Source: Lysobacter avium
Lineage (GTDB): Bacteria > Pseudomonadota > Gammaproteobacteria > Xanthomonadales > Xanthomonadaceae
Reading direction: 5' to 3'
NCBI RefSeq assembly: GCF_015209745.1
Contig: NZ_CP063657.1
Span: forward strand, 2,728,001-2,792,000
DNA: 64,000 nucleotides
Both the position numbers and the translations under genes were made by a program. Below, piece after piece: positions 44,301 through 52,791 of the stretch; the stretch's first letter is position 1, and every line of letters begins with the position of its first letter. Under the pieces are notes generated by a model. It was not told the origin of the DNA, did no database searches, and saw nothing but the letters and a program-made list of their open reading frames with translations.

Positions 44301-45188
44301 ATGACCGCAAGCACGAGCCCCGGCGCCCGTTTCCGCCAAGCCCTCAGCGAAGAGAAGCCGCTGCAGATCGTTGGCACCATCAACGCCAACCACGCGCTGC
44401 TGGCCAGGCGCGCGGGCTATCGCGCCATCTATCTGTCCGGCGGCGGTGTCGCGGCCGGGTCGCTGGGCCTGCCCGACCTGGGCATCAACACCCTGGATGA
44501 CGTGCTGACCGACGTGCGCCGGATCACCGATGTCTGCGATCTGCCGCTGATGGTCGACATCGATACCGGCTTCGGCCCCAGCGCGTTCAACATCGCGCGT
44601 ACGGTGAAGTCGCTGATCAAGGCCGGCGGCGCCGCCTGCCACATCGAGGACCAGGTCGGCGCCAAGCGCTGCGGCCACCGCCCGGGCAAGGAAATCGTCT
44701 CCAAGGGCGAGATGGTCGACCGCATCAAGGCGGCGGTTGATGCCAAAACCGACCCGGACTTTTTCCTGATCGCGCGCACCGACGCGATCGCCTCGCACGG
44801 CGTGGATGACGCCATCGAGCGCGCGATCGCGTTCGTGGAGGCCGGCGCGGACGGCATCTTCGCCGAGGCCGCCTACGACCTGCCGACCTACCAGCGCTTC
44901 GTGGATGCGGTGAAGGCGCCGGTGCTGGCCAACATCACCGAGTTCGGCCAGACCCCGCTGTTCACCCGCGACGAGCTGGCGTCGGTCGGCGTGGCGATGC
45001 AGCTGTTCCCGCTGTCAGCGTTCCGGGCGATGAACAAGGCCGCCGAGGCCGTCTATACCGCCATCCGCAGGGACGGCCACCAGAAGAACGTGGTCGACAC
45101 CATGCAGACCCGCGAGGAGCTATACGACCGGATTGGCTACCACGAGTTCGAGCAGAGCCTGGACAAGGTCTTCAGCGACGCCAAGTAG
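44301..45188 (+). CDS. prpB: Methylisocitrate lyase-family enzyme (PrpB-like)
   Basis: The 295-residue protein belongs to the isocitrate lyase/PEP mutase superfamily: [27 protein letters not shown], the active-site loop [14 protein letters not shown] and [14 protein letters not shown], plus [14 protein letters not shown]. This matches PrpB, which cuts 2-methylisocitrate to pyruvate and succinate. The absence of prpC/prpD beside it leaves open a related activity such as 2,3-dimethylmalate lyase. It starts 44 bases after the ETF-QO stop and converges with norB. Confidence 0.85.
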   Translation: MTASTSPGARFRQALSEEKPLQIVGTINANHALLARRAGYRAIYLSGGGVAAGSLGLPDLGINTLDDVLTDVRRITDVCDLPLMVDIDTGFGPSAFNIARTVKSLIKAGGAACHIEDQVGAKRCGHRPGKEIVSKGEMVDRIKAAVDAKTDPDFFLIARTDAIASHGVDDAIERAIAFVEAGADGIFAEAAYDLPTYQRFVDAVKAPVLANITEFGQTPLFTRDELASVGVAMQLFPLSAFRAMNKAAEAVYTAIRRDGHQKNVVDTMQTREELYDRIGYHEFEQSLDKVFSDAK

Positions 45189-45208
45189 GCAAGCGCGGCC
45201 AGCAGCGC

Positions 45209-46909
45209 TCAGCCAACCACCGGCGCCATCGGCGGGAGCACGGTGCCGGTGGATTCCGGTTCGTAGCCGCGCATCTCCAGCGACGCCAGGAAGCGCCAGA
45301 CAAACAGCAGCGTGACCAGCAGCAGGCCCGGATAACCGATGCTGGCCAGCAGGTACGGCAGTGTCGCATTCCCTGCCTGGACGACCGGCAGATTGAAGCT
45401 CAGCAGGCCAAAGGTGATCACCGCACCGAAGAGCCACATCGCCAGCAGCCACATGCCAGCCTCGAACCCGGTCAGGTAGCGGCCCCAGCCGGCGATTGGC
45501 GGATCGCGCCGGACGGCGCGACGCAGCTCCGCAACGGGGGCCACGTACCGGTGGCCCAGCGTCAACAGGTCGTACACCAGCGTGACCGTTCCGATGCTGA
45601 AGATCACCCCGAACACTGGCACCAGGATCTTGAACAGGTTCATCGCCGGGAACACATCGCCGCCGAACCAGTCCAGCCCCAGCGTGCGGTACACGAACAC
45701 CTGCACGGTGCCCCCAAGCGCAAAGGCGAACGCCATGCCGAGCATGCCGATGAACAACAGCCAGAACGACAGCTTGCCCCAGCGCTGGTCGTAGTCGGCC
45801 AGCCCGCGCATCAACGGCACCGCGTAATACGCCGCGCCGATACCGAGCATCCCAAAGGTGCCGAACAAGGCCAGATGGGCGTGCGCCGGGGTTACCCAGG
45901 TGCCGTGCGACCAGACGTTGGTGAGGGCAAAGGTCATCGTGAAGCCCAGGATGCCCGCGCCCACCTGTTCCAGCACCACCGAGCCGAGGATGAAGTAGAA
46001 GGCCGGCGCGTTCTTCAGCGGCCTGCGGTCGTGATGCGCGTCCAGGTACACGTGCCAGAAGCAGAAGATCAGCGGCAACGGCTCCAGCGCACTGAACAGC
46101 GACCCCCAGAACTGCCAGAACTCCGGTGTGCCGACCCAGAAGTAGTGGTGCGCGTTGCCCAGCAGGCCCGACAGCCACACCAGCACCACGCCCCAGAACA
46201 CCGCGTAGCCAACGCTCTTCACTTTGGCATCGAACATCAACACCAGCAGGAACCCGACCAGGGCGATGTGGATCACCTCCCACACGCCCTCGACCCAGTA
46301 ATGGACCACGTACCAGCGGAAGTACTCCTGCAGGTCGAGGCGCTCAATGAAGAAGAAACCGAACAGCCAGACCAGGGTCAACGCGATCACGCCGATGCCG
46401 AGCGCCCAGTGGATCTCGTTCCAGTCGCGCCGCGGCGGGAAGGTCCTGAGCACCACGTAGCACAGGATGCAGAAGCCGATCAGGATCACGATGTCGGCGA
46501 TCCGGCCGGCTTCCAGGTACTCCAGCCCTTCCTGCAGCATCGGTTGTCCGAGCCACCAGCCTGCCACGCCGGTCTGGGCGAGGTACTGGGTGCCCACGTT
46601 CCACAGCGTGACCGCCACCACGGCGTAGAACAGGAACTTGATCAGCCACGGCGCGGCCAGCTCGCGATGCGACAACAGTGGCCCCACGAACAGGATCGTG
46701 CCGATGAAGCCGCACAGGATCCAGATGATGCCCAAGTTCAGGTGCTCGGCCCGGATCACGTTGAAGTTGAGGTTGCCGGCCAGCAGCGTCGGATCGATCT
46801 GCTGCAGTGCCAGGACCATGCCGAAACCCGCCTGGAACACGAACAGCACCAGCATCAACATGAAGAACCGCAGGCTCAGTCGCTGGGTTTGATACTCGAT
46901 CTTGATCAT
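45209..46909 (-). CDS. norB: Nitric oxide reductase large subunit NorB
   Basis: The 566-residue membrane protein belongs to the haem-copper oxidase superfamily, NOR branch: VIRAEHLNLGIIWILCGF, WYVVHYWVEGVWEVIHIALVGFLL, LLGNAHHYFWVGTPEFWQFWGSLFSALEPLPLIFCF and TPAHAHLALFGTFGMLGIG carry the haem b and non-haem iron histidines. It reduces NO to N2O at the inner membrane with electrons from the NorC-type protein encoded just upstream (overlapping ATGA). It is about 100 residues longer than the usual cNorB, mainly at the C-terminal side. Confidence 0.88.
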   Translation of the reverse strand: MIKIEYQTQRLSLRFFMLMLVLFVFQAGFGMVLALQQIDPTLLAGNLNFNVIRAEHLNLGIIWILCGFIGTILFVGPLLSHRELAAPWLIKFLFYAVVAVTLWNVGTQYLAQTGVAGWWLGQPMLQEGLEYLEAGRIADIVILIGFCILCYVVLRTFPPRRDWNEIHWALGIGVIALTLVWLFGFFFIERLDLQEYFRWYVVHYWVEGVWEVIHIALVGFLLVLMFDAKVKSVGYAVFWGVVLVWLSGLLGNAHHYFWVGTPEFWQFWGSLFSALEPLPLIFCFWHVYLDAHHDRRPLKNAPAFYFILGSVVLEQVGAGILGFTMTFALTNVWSHGTWVTPAHAHLALFGTFGMLGIGAAYYAVPLMRGLADYDQRWGKLSFWLLFIGMLGMAFAFALGGTVQVFVYRTLGLDWFGGDVFPAMNLFKILVPVFGVIFSIGTVTLVYDLLTLGHRYVAPVAELRRAVRRDPPIAGWGRYLTGFEAGMWLLAMWLFGAVITFGLLSFNLPVVQAGNATLPYLLASIGYPGLLLVTLLFVWRFLASLEMRGYEPESTGTVLPPMAPVVG

Positions 46910-47883
46910 TGCCCCGGCTCCTGCAGACTGCGGATGTAGGCCGTCATCGCCGCGACCTCATCGTCGGTCAGCATGCCGGCGTAGTCGGGCATCGTGCCGG
47001 CGGAGTAGCCGGCCACGATCTGGCTGTTGGCGTTGCGGATCGCTTCGCCCAGATAGGCGTCATCGGCCACCACCGTACTGCCATCGGCGAGGCTCACGTT
47101 GGATCCGTACAGGCCGCCCCAGCCCGGACCCACCAGCTTCTGCTGGTCAGGGGAATGGCACGCGGTGCAGGCGTAGTCCTTCACCAGCTGCGCGCCGTGG
47201 GTGGCAGGATCCTGCAGTGCCTCGACGGTGGCGGTCGCGGCGGCGACCACGCCCGGGACTGCGGCGGTCGACACCACGTTGTAGCCTGGCGATGCGTACT
47301 TGAAGGTCAACCCGTCGACCTTCGGTTTGGGCGGCCAGCCCTCGGTGTTCATCGCCGAGGTGTACTTGAGATAGGCGATCAGGTTCGCCACCTCCTCGGC
47401 TTTCAGCGGCAGGTCGGGCATTAGCGAGGCATGGCCACCGCGACGCTGCACGCGCTCGGCGGCACCGGGGTACTTCTTGAGGTACTCGTCCAGCGAGGCC
47501 GACCCACTGTCGGCGGCCAGGGCCGCCCCCTGCAGCTGGATCCTCACGGCGGTGCTCGTCGGCCAGGTGCCGGACGAGGGTAGGAACGCGGCGAGCCAGG
47601 CGGCTCCGGTGCGCTCGTAGGTGTTGGTCAGGTCCGGTCCGAGATACGCGCCGTTGCCGACCATGGTGTGGCAACCCATGCAGTTGTAGGCCTGGAACAC
47701 GCGCTTGCCGGCGACGGCTTCGTGCGAGTTGAAACTCACCGTATCCGGCGTCACCTGGCCGCGCGAGTCTATGAAGGAAACCGACGACAGGCCGAGGAAA
47801 ATCAACAGCATGAAAAACAGCACGCCCAGGGCGGTCCGCCGGTGCAGCGCTTCCCGGCACGGTTTGCCGTCCCCGCAGCTCAT
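46906..47883 (-). CDS. norC: Di-haem NorC-like cytochrome c subunit
   Basis: The 325-residue protein has one N-terminal membrane helix (ALGVLFFMLLIFLGLSSVSFI), a NorC domain with AVAGKRVFQAYNCMGCHTMVGNGAYLGPDL (CxxCH at 68-72), then a linker and a second cytochrome c domain with VKDYACTACHSPDQQKLVGPGWGGLYG (CxxCH at 239-243) and Met ligand candidates near TMPDYAGMLTD. Ordinary NorC has about 150 residues and one haem. The extra domain could accept electrons from soluble carriers. Overlaps norB and the small membrane-protein gene by four bases each. Confidence 0.85.
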   Translation of the reverse strand: MSCGDGKPCREALHRRTALGVLFFMLLIFLGLSSVSFIDSRGQVTPDTVSFNSHEAVAGKRVFQAYNCMGCHTMVGNGAYLGPDLTNTYERTGAAWLAAFLPSSGTWPTSTAVRIQLQGAALAADSGSASLDEYLKKYPGAAERVQRRGGHASLMPDLPLKAEEVANLIAYLKYTSAMNTEGWPPKPKVDGLTFKYASPGYNVVSTAAVPGVVAAATATVEALQDPATHGAQLVKDYACTACHSPDQQKLVGPGWGGLYGSNVSLADGSTVVADDAYLGEAIRNANSQIVAGYSAGTMPDYAGMLTDDEVAAMTAYIRSLQEPGQ

Positions 47884-48179
47884 GGCCGAGCCCCGGTATC
47901 GCGCTTGGCATCTGCGCCCGGTTCATTGACTGCTGCAGCTGCAGCAGTGTCAGCCCTGTCCAGCGCGTCGTGTTCGAACAGGGTGCGGGTGATCCGCAGC
48001 AGGACGTAGAAGACGTACACCGCCAGCAGGAAGCCGACAACGAAGTACACCAGCCACATCGCGTGCGACTCGGCCCAGTACTCGAAATTCCGGAAGTACG
48101 GCCAGGACAGCAGGAAGGACACGATGCTGGCCAGGATCGCAATCGTCAGGTCAATCAGTCGCTGCGCCACGTCAAGCAC
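47880..48179 (-). CDS. Small two-helix membrane protein of the nor operon
   Basis: The 99-residue product has two hydrophobic helices (LIDLTIAILASIVSFLLSWPYF and MWLVYFVVGFLLAVYVFYVLL) and a charged tail. It is the first gene of the nor operon, coupled to norC by an ATGA overlap. It may assist assembly or act as an accessory subunit. I do not recognise a named family. Confidence 0.75.
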   Translation of the reverse strand: MLDVAQRLIDLTIAILASIVSFLLSWPYFRNFEYWAESHAMWLVYFVVGFLLAVYVFYVLLRITRTLFEHDALDRADTAAAAAVNEPGADAKRDTGARP

Positions 48180-48260
48180 CTCCCCAAGAGATGTTGCCGG
48201 CTATGTGCCTGTGCGGATTCGGCGAGAATCGTCGGCGCGCAGGCAGGCTTGACTAGATCA

Positions 48261-48275
48261 TGAACCGATGGTTCA
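48261..48275. promoter_or_regulatory. Inverted repeat TGAACC-N3-GGTTCA upstream of nor operon
   Basis: Perfect six-base arms separated by GAT, 82 bases before the nor operon start. It does not match NorR or NsrR consensus as I know them. It could bind a further regulator. Confidence 0.35.
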
Positions 48276-48284
48276 GGTTAGTCA

Positions 48285-48298
48285 TTGACGAGGGTCAA
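48285..48298. promoter_or_regulatory. FNR/DNR-type box TTGAC-N4-GTCAA
   Basis: A perfect inverted repeat TTGAC-GAGG-GTCAA lies about 106 bases before the nor operon start (48179, minus strand). It is close to the FNR/DNR consensus TTGAT-N4-ATCAA, consistent with control by oxygen or NO. A second perfect repeat TGAACC-GAT-GGTTCA lies nearer the gene at 48261-48275. Confidence 0.5.
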
Positions 48299-48362
48299 GA
48301 GACGTGATTGGAATCGGTGCTATTGTTGTCGATTGACGCTGCGGGCGCGCGCCCGGAGAGCG

Positions 48363-49121
48363 TCAGTGCGACTTCTCCGCCGCACGCTGCGGAATCACCA
48401 CGATCAGCAGCACGATGGCCACCAGCAGCAGGCCTGAAGCGGTGTAACGGCTGAACTCGAGTCCGCCGCTCGTGGTGGGCTTGTCGAGATAGTCGCCGAC
48501 CACCGCGCCCAGCGGTCGGGTCAGCACGAATGCGGCCCAGAACAGGACGGTGTGCGAGATCCTGGAGAAGAAATAGGCAAGGGCGACCACCGCCAGCAGT
48601 CCGGAAAAGATCAGCGCCGCGCCGGTATAGCCCAGCCCCGCGCTGTCGGCGGTCCAGTCGCCCAGCGCGGTGCCGAGCGTTTGCGAGAACATGATCGTCA
48701 GCCAGTAGAACCCCTCGGCCTTGGGCGTGTGCACCGAGCCGACATCGATGGACCCCAGGGATCTGTACCAGGCAAAAAGGGAGGCGACCAGCAACGCGAC
48801 CAGCATGATCGTGCCGCCCGGATAGCCGATGCCCAGGGAACGATCGACGAAATCCGCCAGCGTCGTGCCGACCGTGGTCGACGCAATGATGGTGACCCAG
48901 TACACGAAGGGGTGGAACTTTTTGGCGGAGATCTGCATCAACACCGCCGCCACAAAAATGCCCATGAAGATCGCGGTACTCACCAGGTAGCCGAGGTTCA
49001 TCGACATCGACACCGCGTCGCCGCCGGTTTCGCCCAGGGTGGTGGCGAGGATCTTGATCAGCCAGAAGCCAAACGTCACCTCAGGCACTTTGCTGAGCGA
49101 ATCTCTGACGGCAGTGTTCAT
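48363..49121 (-). CDS. COG4705-type integral membrane protein
   Basis: The 252-residue protein has about eight helices in two similar halves: VTFGFWLIKILATTLGETGGD and AEGFYWLTIMFSQTLGTALGDW, with further TVGTTLADFVDR and RPLGAVVGDYLDKP. The fourfold repeat of a T-x-G-x-x-x-A/G-D motif is typical of COG4705 membrane proteins of unknown role. It lies between the nor operon and the VIT1 gene. Confidence 0.75.
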   Translation of the reverse strand: MNTAVRDSLSKVPEVTFGFWLIKILATTLGETGGDAVSMSMNLGYLVSTAIFMGIFVAAVLMQISAKKFHPFVYWVTIIASTTVGTTLADFVDRSLGIGYPGGTIMLVALLVASLFAWYRSLGSIDVGSVHTPKAEGFYWLTIMFSQTLGTALGDWTADSAGLGYTGAALIFSGLLAVVALAYFFSRISHTVLFWAAFVLTRPLGAVVGDYLDKPTTSGGLEFSRYTASGLLLVAIVLLIVVIPQRAAEKSH

Positions 49122-49161
49122 GATTACCTCATGCTGACTGCGATGATGTTACTCGCAACGC

Positions 49162-49851
49162 TCACCCGACCGCTCCAAACAGCGAGCCGACCGCGGTGGT
49201 CAGGCCCATCGCCAGCGCGCCCCAGAAGGCGACGCGCAACACCGATGGCAGCGCCGGTGCCCCGCCCGCCCGTGCAGCGACCAGGCCCAAACCGGCCAGA
49301 AAAACCAGCGAGCAGCCGGCGACACCCCACATCAGCGCGGTCTCCGGTATCAGCAGCGCGGCCAGCAATGGCAACGCCGCGCCGGCGGCAAAGGTCGCCG
49401 CCGAGGCGAACGCGGCCTGGACCGGTTTGGCGGTGAGCGTCTCGGAGATGCCCAGCTCGTCGCGGGCGTGTGCGCCCAGCGCGTCGTGCGCCATCAGCTG
49501 GGTGGCCACACTGGTCGCCAGCGGCCGGTCCAGTCCGCGCTTGATGTAGATCGAGACCAGCTCCTCATGTTCCTGGCCGATGTTGGCGGCCAGTTCCTTG
49601 CTCTCGCGCGCAAGGTCTGCCCGCTCGGTGTCGGCCTGCGAACTGACCGAGACATACTCGCCCGCCGCCATCGACATCGCGCCGGATACCAGTCCGGCGA
49701 CACCCGCGACGAGGATGGCCTTGGTGCCTGCACCCGCCGCCGCCACGCCCAGCACCAGGCTGGCCGTCGAGACGATGCCGTCGTTGGCCCCCAGTACGGC
49801 GGCGCGCAGCCACCCGGTCCGATGCGTTCTGTGGCGTTCACTGTGTCGCAT
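49162..49851 (-). CDS. VIT1/CCC1-family membrane transporter
   Basis: The 229-residue protein starts HRTHRTGWLRAAVLGANDGIVSTASLVLGVAAAG, with the VIT1-type LGANDGIVSTASL helix and GLVSGAMSMAAGEYVSVSSQADTERADLARE. These are marks of the vacuolar iron/manganese transporter family, which in bacteria probably exports Fe2+ or Mn2+. Five hydrophobic segments are present. A rubrerythrin-like domain as in some bacterial members is absent. Confidence 0.88.
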   Translation of the reverse strand: MRHSERHRTHRTGWLRAAVLGANDGIVSTASLVLGVAAAGAGTKAILVAGVAGLVSGAMSMAAGEYVSVSSQADTERADLARESKELAANIGQEHEELVSIYIKRGLDRPLATSVATQLMAHDALGAHARDELGISETLTAKPVQAAFASAATFAAGAALPLLAALLIPETALMWGVAGCSLVFLAGLGLVAARAGGAPALPSVLRVAFWGALAMGLTTAVGSLFGAVG

Positions 49852-49887
49852 GGATCCCTCTCCTTCTATCGAAATGCTGTTGAGACA

Positions 49888-50646
49888 CTAGAGATGGTCG
49901 TGGCCGGCAACCGCACGCAGGACCGCCTTGCGCGCGATCCTCGAGATGATCACGATCGCAATGACGCCCACCACCAGTCCACCGGCCAGGACCAGATCCT
50001 GCCCCTGCCGGAATCGCGAACCGGCCTGGGTCGCCTCCACCAGGTGCTCGCCCGCGTGGCCCAGGTACACCTCCAGACCGACATGCGGCAGCAGTCCGAG
50101 GCAAGCGAGCATGAACGCGGAAAAGCGCACGCCGGTGGCGCCCAATACGTAACTGATGGAGGCGGGATTGATCGGGGTCAGCCGCACCAGAAACTGCAGC
50201 CACAATTGATCCTTCATCACTGCCCGCTGGATCGACAGGAACGACGGCCGGCGGTCGACGGCGCGCTGGACCCGCTGGCGGAACAACCAACGCGAGAGCG
50301 CATACTGAAACGCTGCGGCAACAAGGTTGGCAGCGACCGCGATCACCATGCCCCAGACCAGGCCGAACAGGACGCCTGCCGCGACCCCGAACACCGACTC
50401 GGGCATCAGCACCGATGTGCCCAAAATCAGCAACACAGCAAACACGATCACGCCCCACGGACCCAGCCCGCCGATCCATGTCTGGAGCGCACCGATATGG
50501 ACCTTGATCTGATCGCCAAGAACGACGCCGGCGACGATCAACAGCACGATGGCCACCACGATCGCGATCAGCATGCCGGCATCGGTTCGCTTGAGCAGCC
50601 GCACCGCACGGCCGGTGGTGGTCAATTGGCTGGCAGGCCGTTTCAT
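49888..50646 (-). CDS. TVP38/TMEM64 (DedA-like SNARE-associated) membrane protein
   Basis: The 252-residue protein has the signature FGVAAGVLFGLVWGMVIAVAANLVAAAFQYALSRWLFR and a later FLVRLTPINPASISYVLGATGVRFSAFMLACLGL, typical of TVP38/TMEM64 proteins with re-entrant loops. Members are implicated in lipid scrambling or undecaprenyl-phosphate flipping. It is on the minus strand, 36 bases upstream of the VIT1 gene. Confidence 0.85.
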   Translation of the reverse strand: MKRPASQLTTTGRAVRLLKRTDAGMLIAIVVAIVLLIVAGVVLGDQIKVHIGALQTWIGGLGPWGVIVFAVLLILGTSVLMPESVFGVAAGVLFGLVWGMVIAVAANLVAAAFQYALSRWLFRQRVQRAVDRRPSFLSIQRAVMKDQLWLQFLVRLTPINPASISYVLGATGVRFSAFMLACLGLLPHVGLEVYLGHAGEHLVEATQAGSRFRQGQDLVLAGGLVVGVIAIVIISRIARKAVLRAVAGHDHL

Positions 50647-50685
50647 GGCGGGAATGCCTCGTCGGGCCCATCGTCCAACCCGAGT

Positions 50686-50805
50686 ATGCGCCCGTACCTT
50701 GCTGCGCCCGCGCTTAGCCGGTCCTACCAGCAGCAGACCCAGATCGAACTGTTGACCCGCCTGGTCGCAGAACGCGGACTGGCTGGACCGGAAATGCCGA
50801 ACTAG
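50686..50805 (+). pseudogene. Possible small gene or remnant
   Basis: From ATG 50686 the plus strand encodes 39 residues with a coding-like end (QQTQIELLTRLVAERGLAGPEMPN). It has no ribosome site and lies between genes of the other strand. It could be a gene fragment. Support is weak. Confidence 0.2.
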
Positions 50806-51038
50806 GCCGGGTTCGTCCGCCAGTAATTGTTCGCAGCCGCGACGGTCTGGAAGTTGATCGCAATAACCTGCGACGCAGCGGTAAGCCCGTCTGCCGAGTT
50901 CGCGTACTCGGGCCGCAGCTCATTGAGCTTGGCCATGTCCGGTTGGGTGTACTTGACCCCGCGACGGCTGAGCGCGATCGCCAGCTCGAAGCCTTCCTGC
51001 GGGGTCGCGGTGATCATTGTCGGCAGCCATGTATCGGT
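50802..51038 (-). CDS. Hexameric tyrosine-coordinated haem protein (HTHP), copy 1
   Basis: The 78-residue protein (TDTWLPTMITATPQEGFELAIALSR...) matches the HTHP family known from Silicibacter pomeroyi, a hexamer binding one haem per subunit through a tyrosine and showing peroxidase and weak catalase activity. The haem Tyr corresponds to Tyr46 in LRPEYANSAD. I take GTG at 51038 as start by comparison with copy 2, which begins at ATG with the same TDTWLP. The paralogue lies 720 bases upstream. Confidence 0.75.
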   Translation of the reverse strand, partial: TDTWLPTMITATPQEGFELAIALSRRGVKYTQPDMAKLNELRPEYANSADGLTAASQVIAINFQTVAAANNYWRTNPA

Positions 51039-51113
51039 CACGTCGAACTCCTGCGTGGTCAAAGTCGAAGATAGCGGCTTCACCGATGCGCATGGCGTGC
51101 CGCTGCGGATGGT

Positions 51114-51500
51114 TCAGGGGGCGCTGCCGCGGATGATTGCCACGAGCGCAGCGATCAGCAAACCGAGAATGGGGAGCATCGAGAGCGCAAAGCCGAAGCC
51201 GCGGCTGGCGGGGGCGGCGGTGTAGCTGCGCCAATAGACCAGCCGGCCGACCAGGTAGACCGCGCCGGCCGCCGCGACGTAGGTCTGCGGGAAGTATTTA
51301 GCCGCGAGGTACAGCGCCGGCAGAAACGCCACCATCAACTCCAGGGTGTTCATCTGGACCCGGTAGGCACGCTCGAACATCTCGTGCCCCGACGTCGCCG
51401 GTGCCTTCACGCTGTACAGGCCACGGGCGCGGCCCACCAGGACGGCAAAGAACACCAGTTGCAGGATCGCCAATACGGCGACCAGATCGAGGTAGTTCAT
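51114..51500 (-). CDS. MAPEG-family membrane protein
   Basis: The 128-residue protein has four hydrophobic helices and the MAPEG pattern VGRARGLYSVKAPATSGHEMFERAYRVQMNTLELMVAFLPALYLAA, with the characteristic ER..R.QMNTLE. Family members are glutathione transferases or peroxidases acting on lipids and electrophiles in the membrane. Its start overlaps the stop of the preceding 85-residue protein. It lies between the two haem-protein copies. Confidence 0.88.
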   Translation of the reverse strand: MNYLDLVAVLAILQLVFFAVLVGRARGLYSVKAPATSGHEMFERAYRVQMNTLELMVAFLPALYLAAKYFPQTYVAAAGAVYLVGRLVYWRSYTAAPASRGFGFALSMLPILGLLIAALVAIIRGSAP

Positions 51501-51754
51501 CGGCGGGCCCGGCTGATCACCGCAACAATCGCCACCCCGATGCCGAATCCGATGAAGGCGTACAGCAGGCCCTTGCCTTCACTGGAACCCATCGCAAGCC
51601 CAACGCCGAAACCGGCCAACCCGAGGCCGAGCGCCTGCCACCACGGTTTGACCGGTTTGGGCTGGAGTCGCTCGCGCTGGCGCGCCTGCTCAACGATGGC
51701 CTCCGACATCACCACCCGGGATGCCACGCTCGCTTGCTTCTTGTCCAAGGTCAA
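51497..51754 (-). CDS. Small membrane protein of unknown function
   Basis: The 85-residue product has a polar N-terminal half (MTLDKKQASVASRVVMSEAIVEQARQRERLQ) and two short glycine-rich helices (ALGLGLAGFGVGLAMGSSEGKGLLYAFIGFGIGVAIVAVI). It begins two bases after the HTHP copy 2 stop and overlaps the MAPEG start, so the four genes probably form one transcript. No family recognised. Confidence 0.65.
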   Translation of the reverse strand: MTLDKKQASVASRVVMSEAIVEQARQRERLQPKPVKPWWQALGLGLAGFGVGLAMGSSEGKGLLYAFIGFGIGVAIVAVISRARR

Positions 51755-51756
51755 TC

Positions 51757-51987
51757 TCAGCCGCGCCAGTATTTGTTGGCCGCCGACACCGTCTGGAAAT
51801 TGATGGCGATGACCTGGGAGGCGGCCGTCAGTCCGTCGGCGGAGTTCGCGTATTCCGGCCGCAGTTCCTGCAGCGTTTCCATGTCGGGCTGGGTGTACTT
51901 GACGCCGCGGCGACTCAGCGCGATCGCGAGCTCAAATCCTTCCTGCGGCGTGGCGGTGATCAGGGTCGGCAGCCATGTGTCAGTCAT
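51757..51987 (-). CDS. Hexameric tyrosine-coordinated haem protein (HTHP), copy 2
   Basis: The 76-residue protein MTDTWLPTLITATPQEGFEL onward has the canonical HTHP length. Tyr46 (Tyr45 without Met) in RPEYANSADGLTAASQVIA fits the haem ligand, and the end INFQTVSAANKYWRG matches the family terminus. It is roughly four-fifths identical to copy 1 and is the first gene of the small operon 51987-50802. Expected cytoplasmic haem peroxidase. Confidence 0.8.
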   Translation of the reverse strand: MTDTWLPTLITATPQEGFELAIALSRRGVKYTQPDMETLQELRPEYANSADGLTAASQVIAINFQTVSAANKYWRG

Positions 51988-52095
51988 TGTCGAACTCCAT
52001 TGCGGGAACCGGAAACAGCATATCGGAAGCGCGTTTCCGCATCCGGATCAGCGATCCCGACCTGACCAACACGACCATGAAACCCCGCGGGCGCA

Positions 52096-52479
52096 TCAGC
52101 GCGGGATGACCGAGACGAGCTTGAACCCCAGCCAGACCGCGGCGATGCCAAACACCACACTGCAACCCACATACAACGCGGCCCATGCGAGCTCGCCTCG
52201 ACGCAGCAGGTGGGACGCCTCCAGACCGAACGCCGAGAACGTGGTGAACCCCCCCAGCAAGCCGGTGAACAGGAACAGTCGGGCCTCGGTTCCGAACACC
52301 TGGTAGCGCTCGCCAACCCCGGCGAGCACGCCCACCGCCAGACAACCCAGGATATTCACCGCCAGCGTACCCAGCGGGAAGCGGTCCTGTCCGCCCATGG
52401 GCAGGATCAGCAGGCCGAGCGAATAACGCGCGATCGCGCCGAGGAATCCACCGCATCCAACAAGGAGCAGGCTATGCAT
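52096..52479 (-). CDS. crcB: Fluoride channel CrcB/Fluc
   Basis: The 127-residue four-helix protein has GGFLGAIARYSLG near the N-terminus, LAVNILGCLAVGVLAG with the conserved Asn, and FLFTGLLGGFTTFSAFGLEA, the Fluc pore-Phe segment. Dual-topology dimers export fluoride. I looked in the upstream 250 bases for a fluoride riboswitch and saw none. It follows the 57-residue membrane protein gene. Confidence 0.93.
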   Translation of the reverse strand: MHSLLLVGCGGFLGAIARYSLGLLILPMGGQDRFPLGTLAVNILGCLAVGVLAGVGERYQVFGTEARLFLFTGLLGGFTTFSAFGLEASHLLRRGELAWAALYVGCSVVFGIAAVWLGFKLVSVIPR

Positions 52480-52535
52480 GGTCGCCAGCCCTTCTGCCCA
52501 GGCAGGTCACTGGTGCGCGCGTCGGGGCGTCGCGC

Positions 52536-52709
52536 TCAACCGCGCGAGCGCCGCTGCACGATCATGACCACGCCGATGGCGATCAGCAGCACCGGCCACC
52601 ACTCCGAAACGAGCGGGCGGATGTTGGGCAGCCAACCCTGCTTCTGGAGCAGGAAATAGGTGCCCACGGCGATCAATACATAGGCGCCTGTCAGTGAGTT
52701 GGATCGCAT
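52536..52709 (-). CDS. Small membrane protein (LiaI/DUF5668-like)
   Basis: From ATG 52709 the minus strand encodes 57 residues: MRSNSLTGAYVLIAVGTYFL, then LLQKQGWLPNIRPLVSEWWP, then VLLIAIGVVMIVQRRSRG. Two helices separated by a short loop with a WWPVLLIAIG motif are the pattern of LiaI/LiaF-type transmembrane regions (DUF5668). Such proteins are often in envelope-stress systems. It lies 56 bases upstream of crcB on the same strand. Confidence 0.6.
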   Translation of the reverse strand: MRSNSLTGAYVLIAVGTYFLLQKQGWLPNIRPLVSEWWPVLLIAIGVVMIVQRRSRG

Positions 52710-52791
52710 TACTTAGTCCTGTCGAAGCTTGGGCGCAGTGACAGCGCAGGGTCGATCCTGCTCGTCCTGCGGATGGAATGAATGGTGGCGC

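Noticed and set aside
52480..52730. Fluoride riboswitch before crcB
   Set aside because: Upstream sequence holds a small membrane-protein gene and no recognisable crcB-motif pseudoknot.
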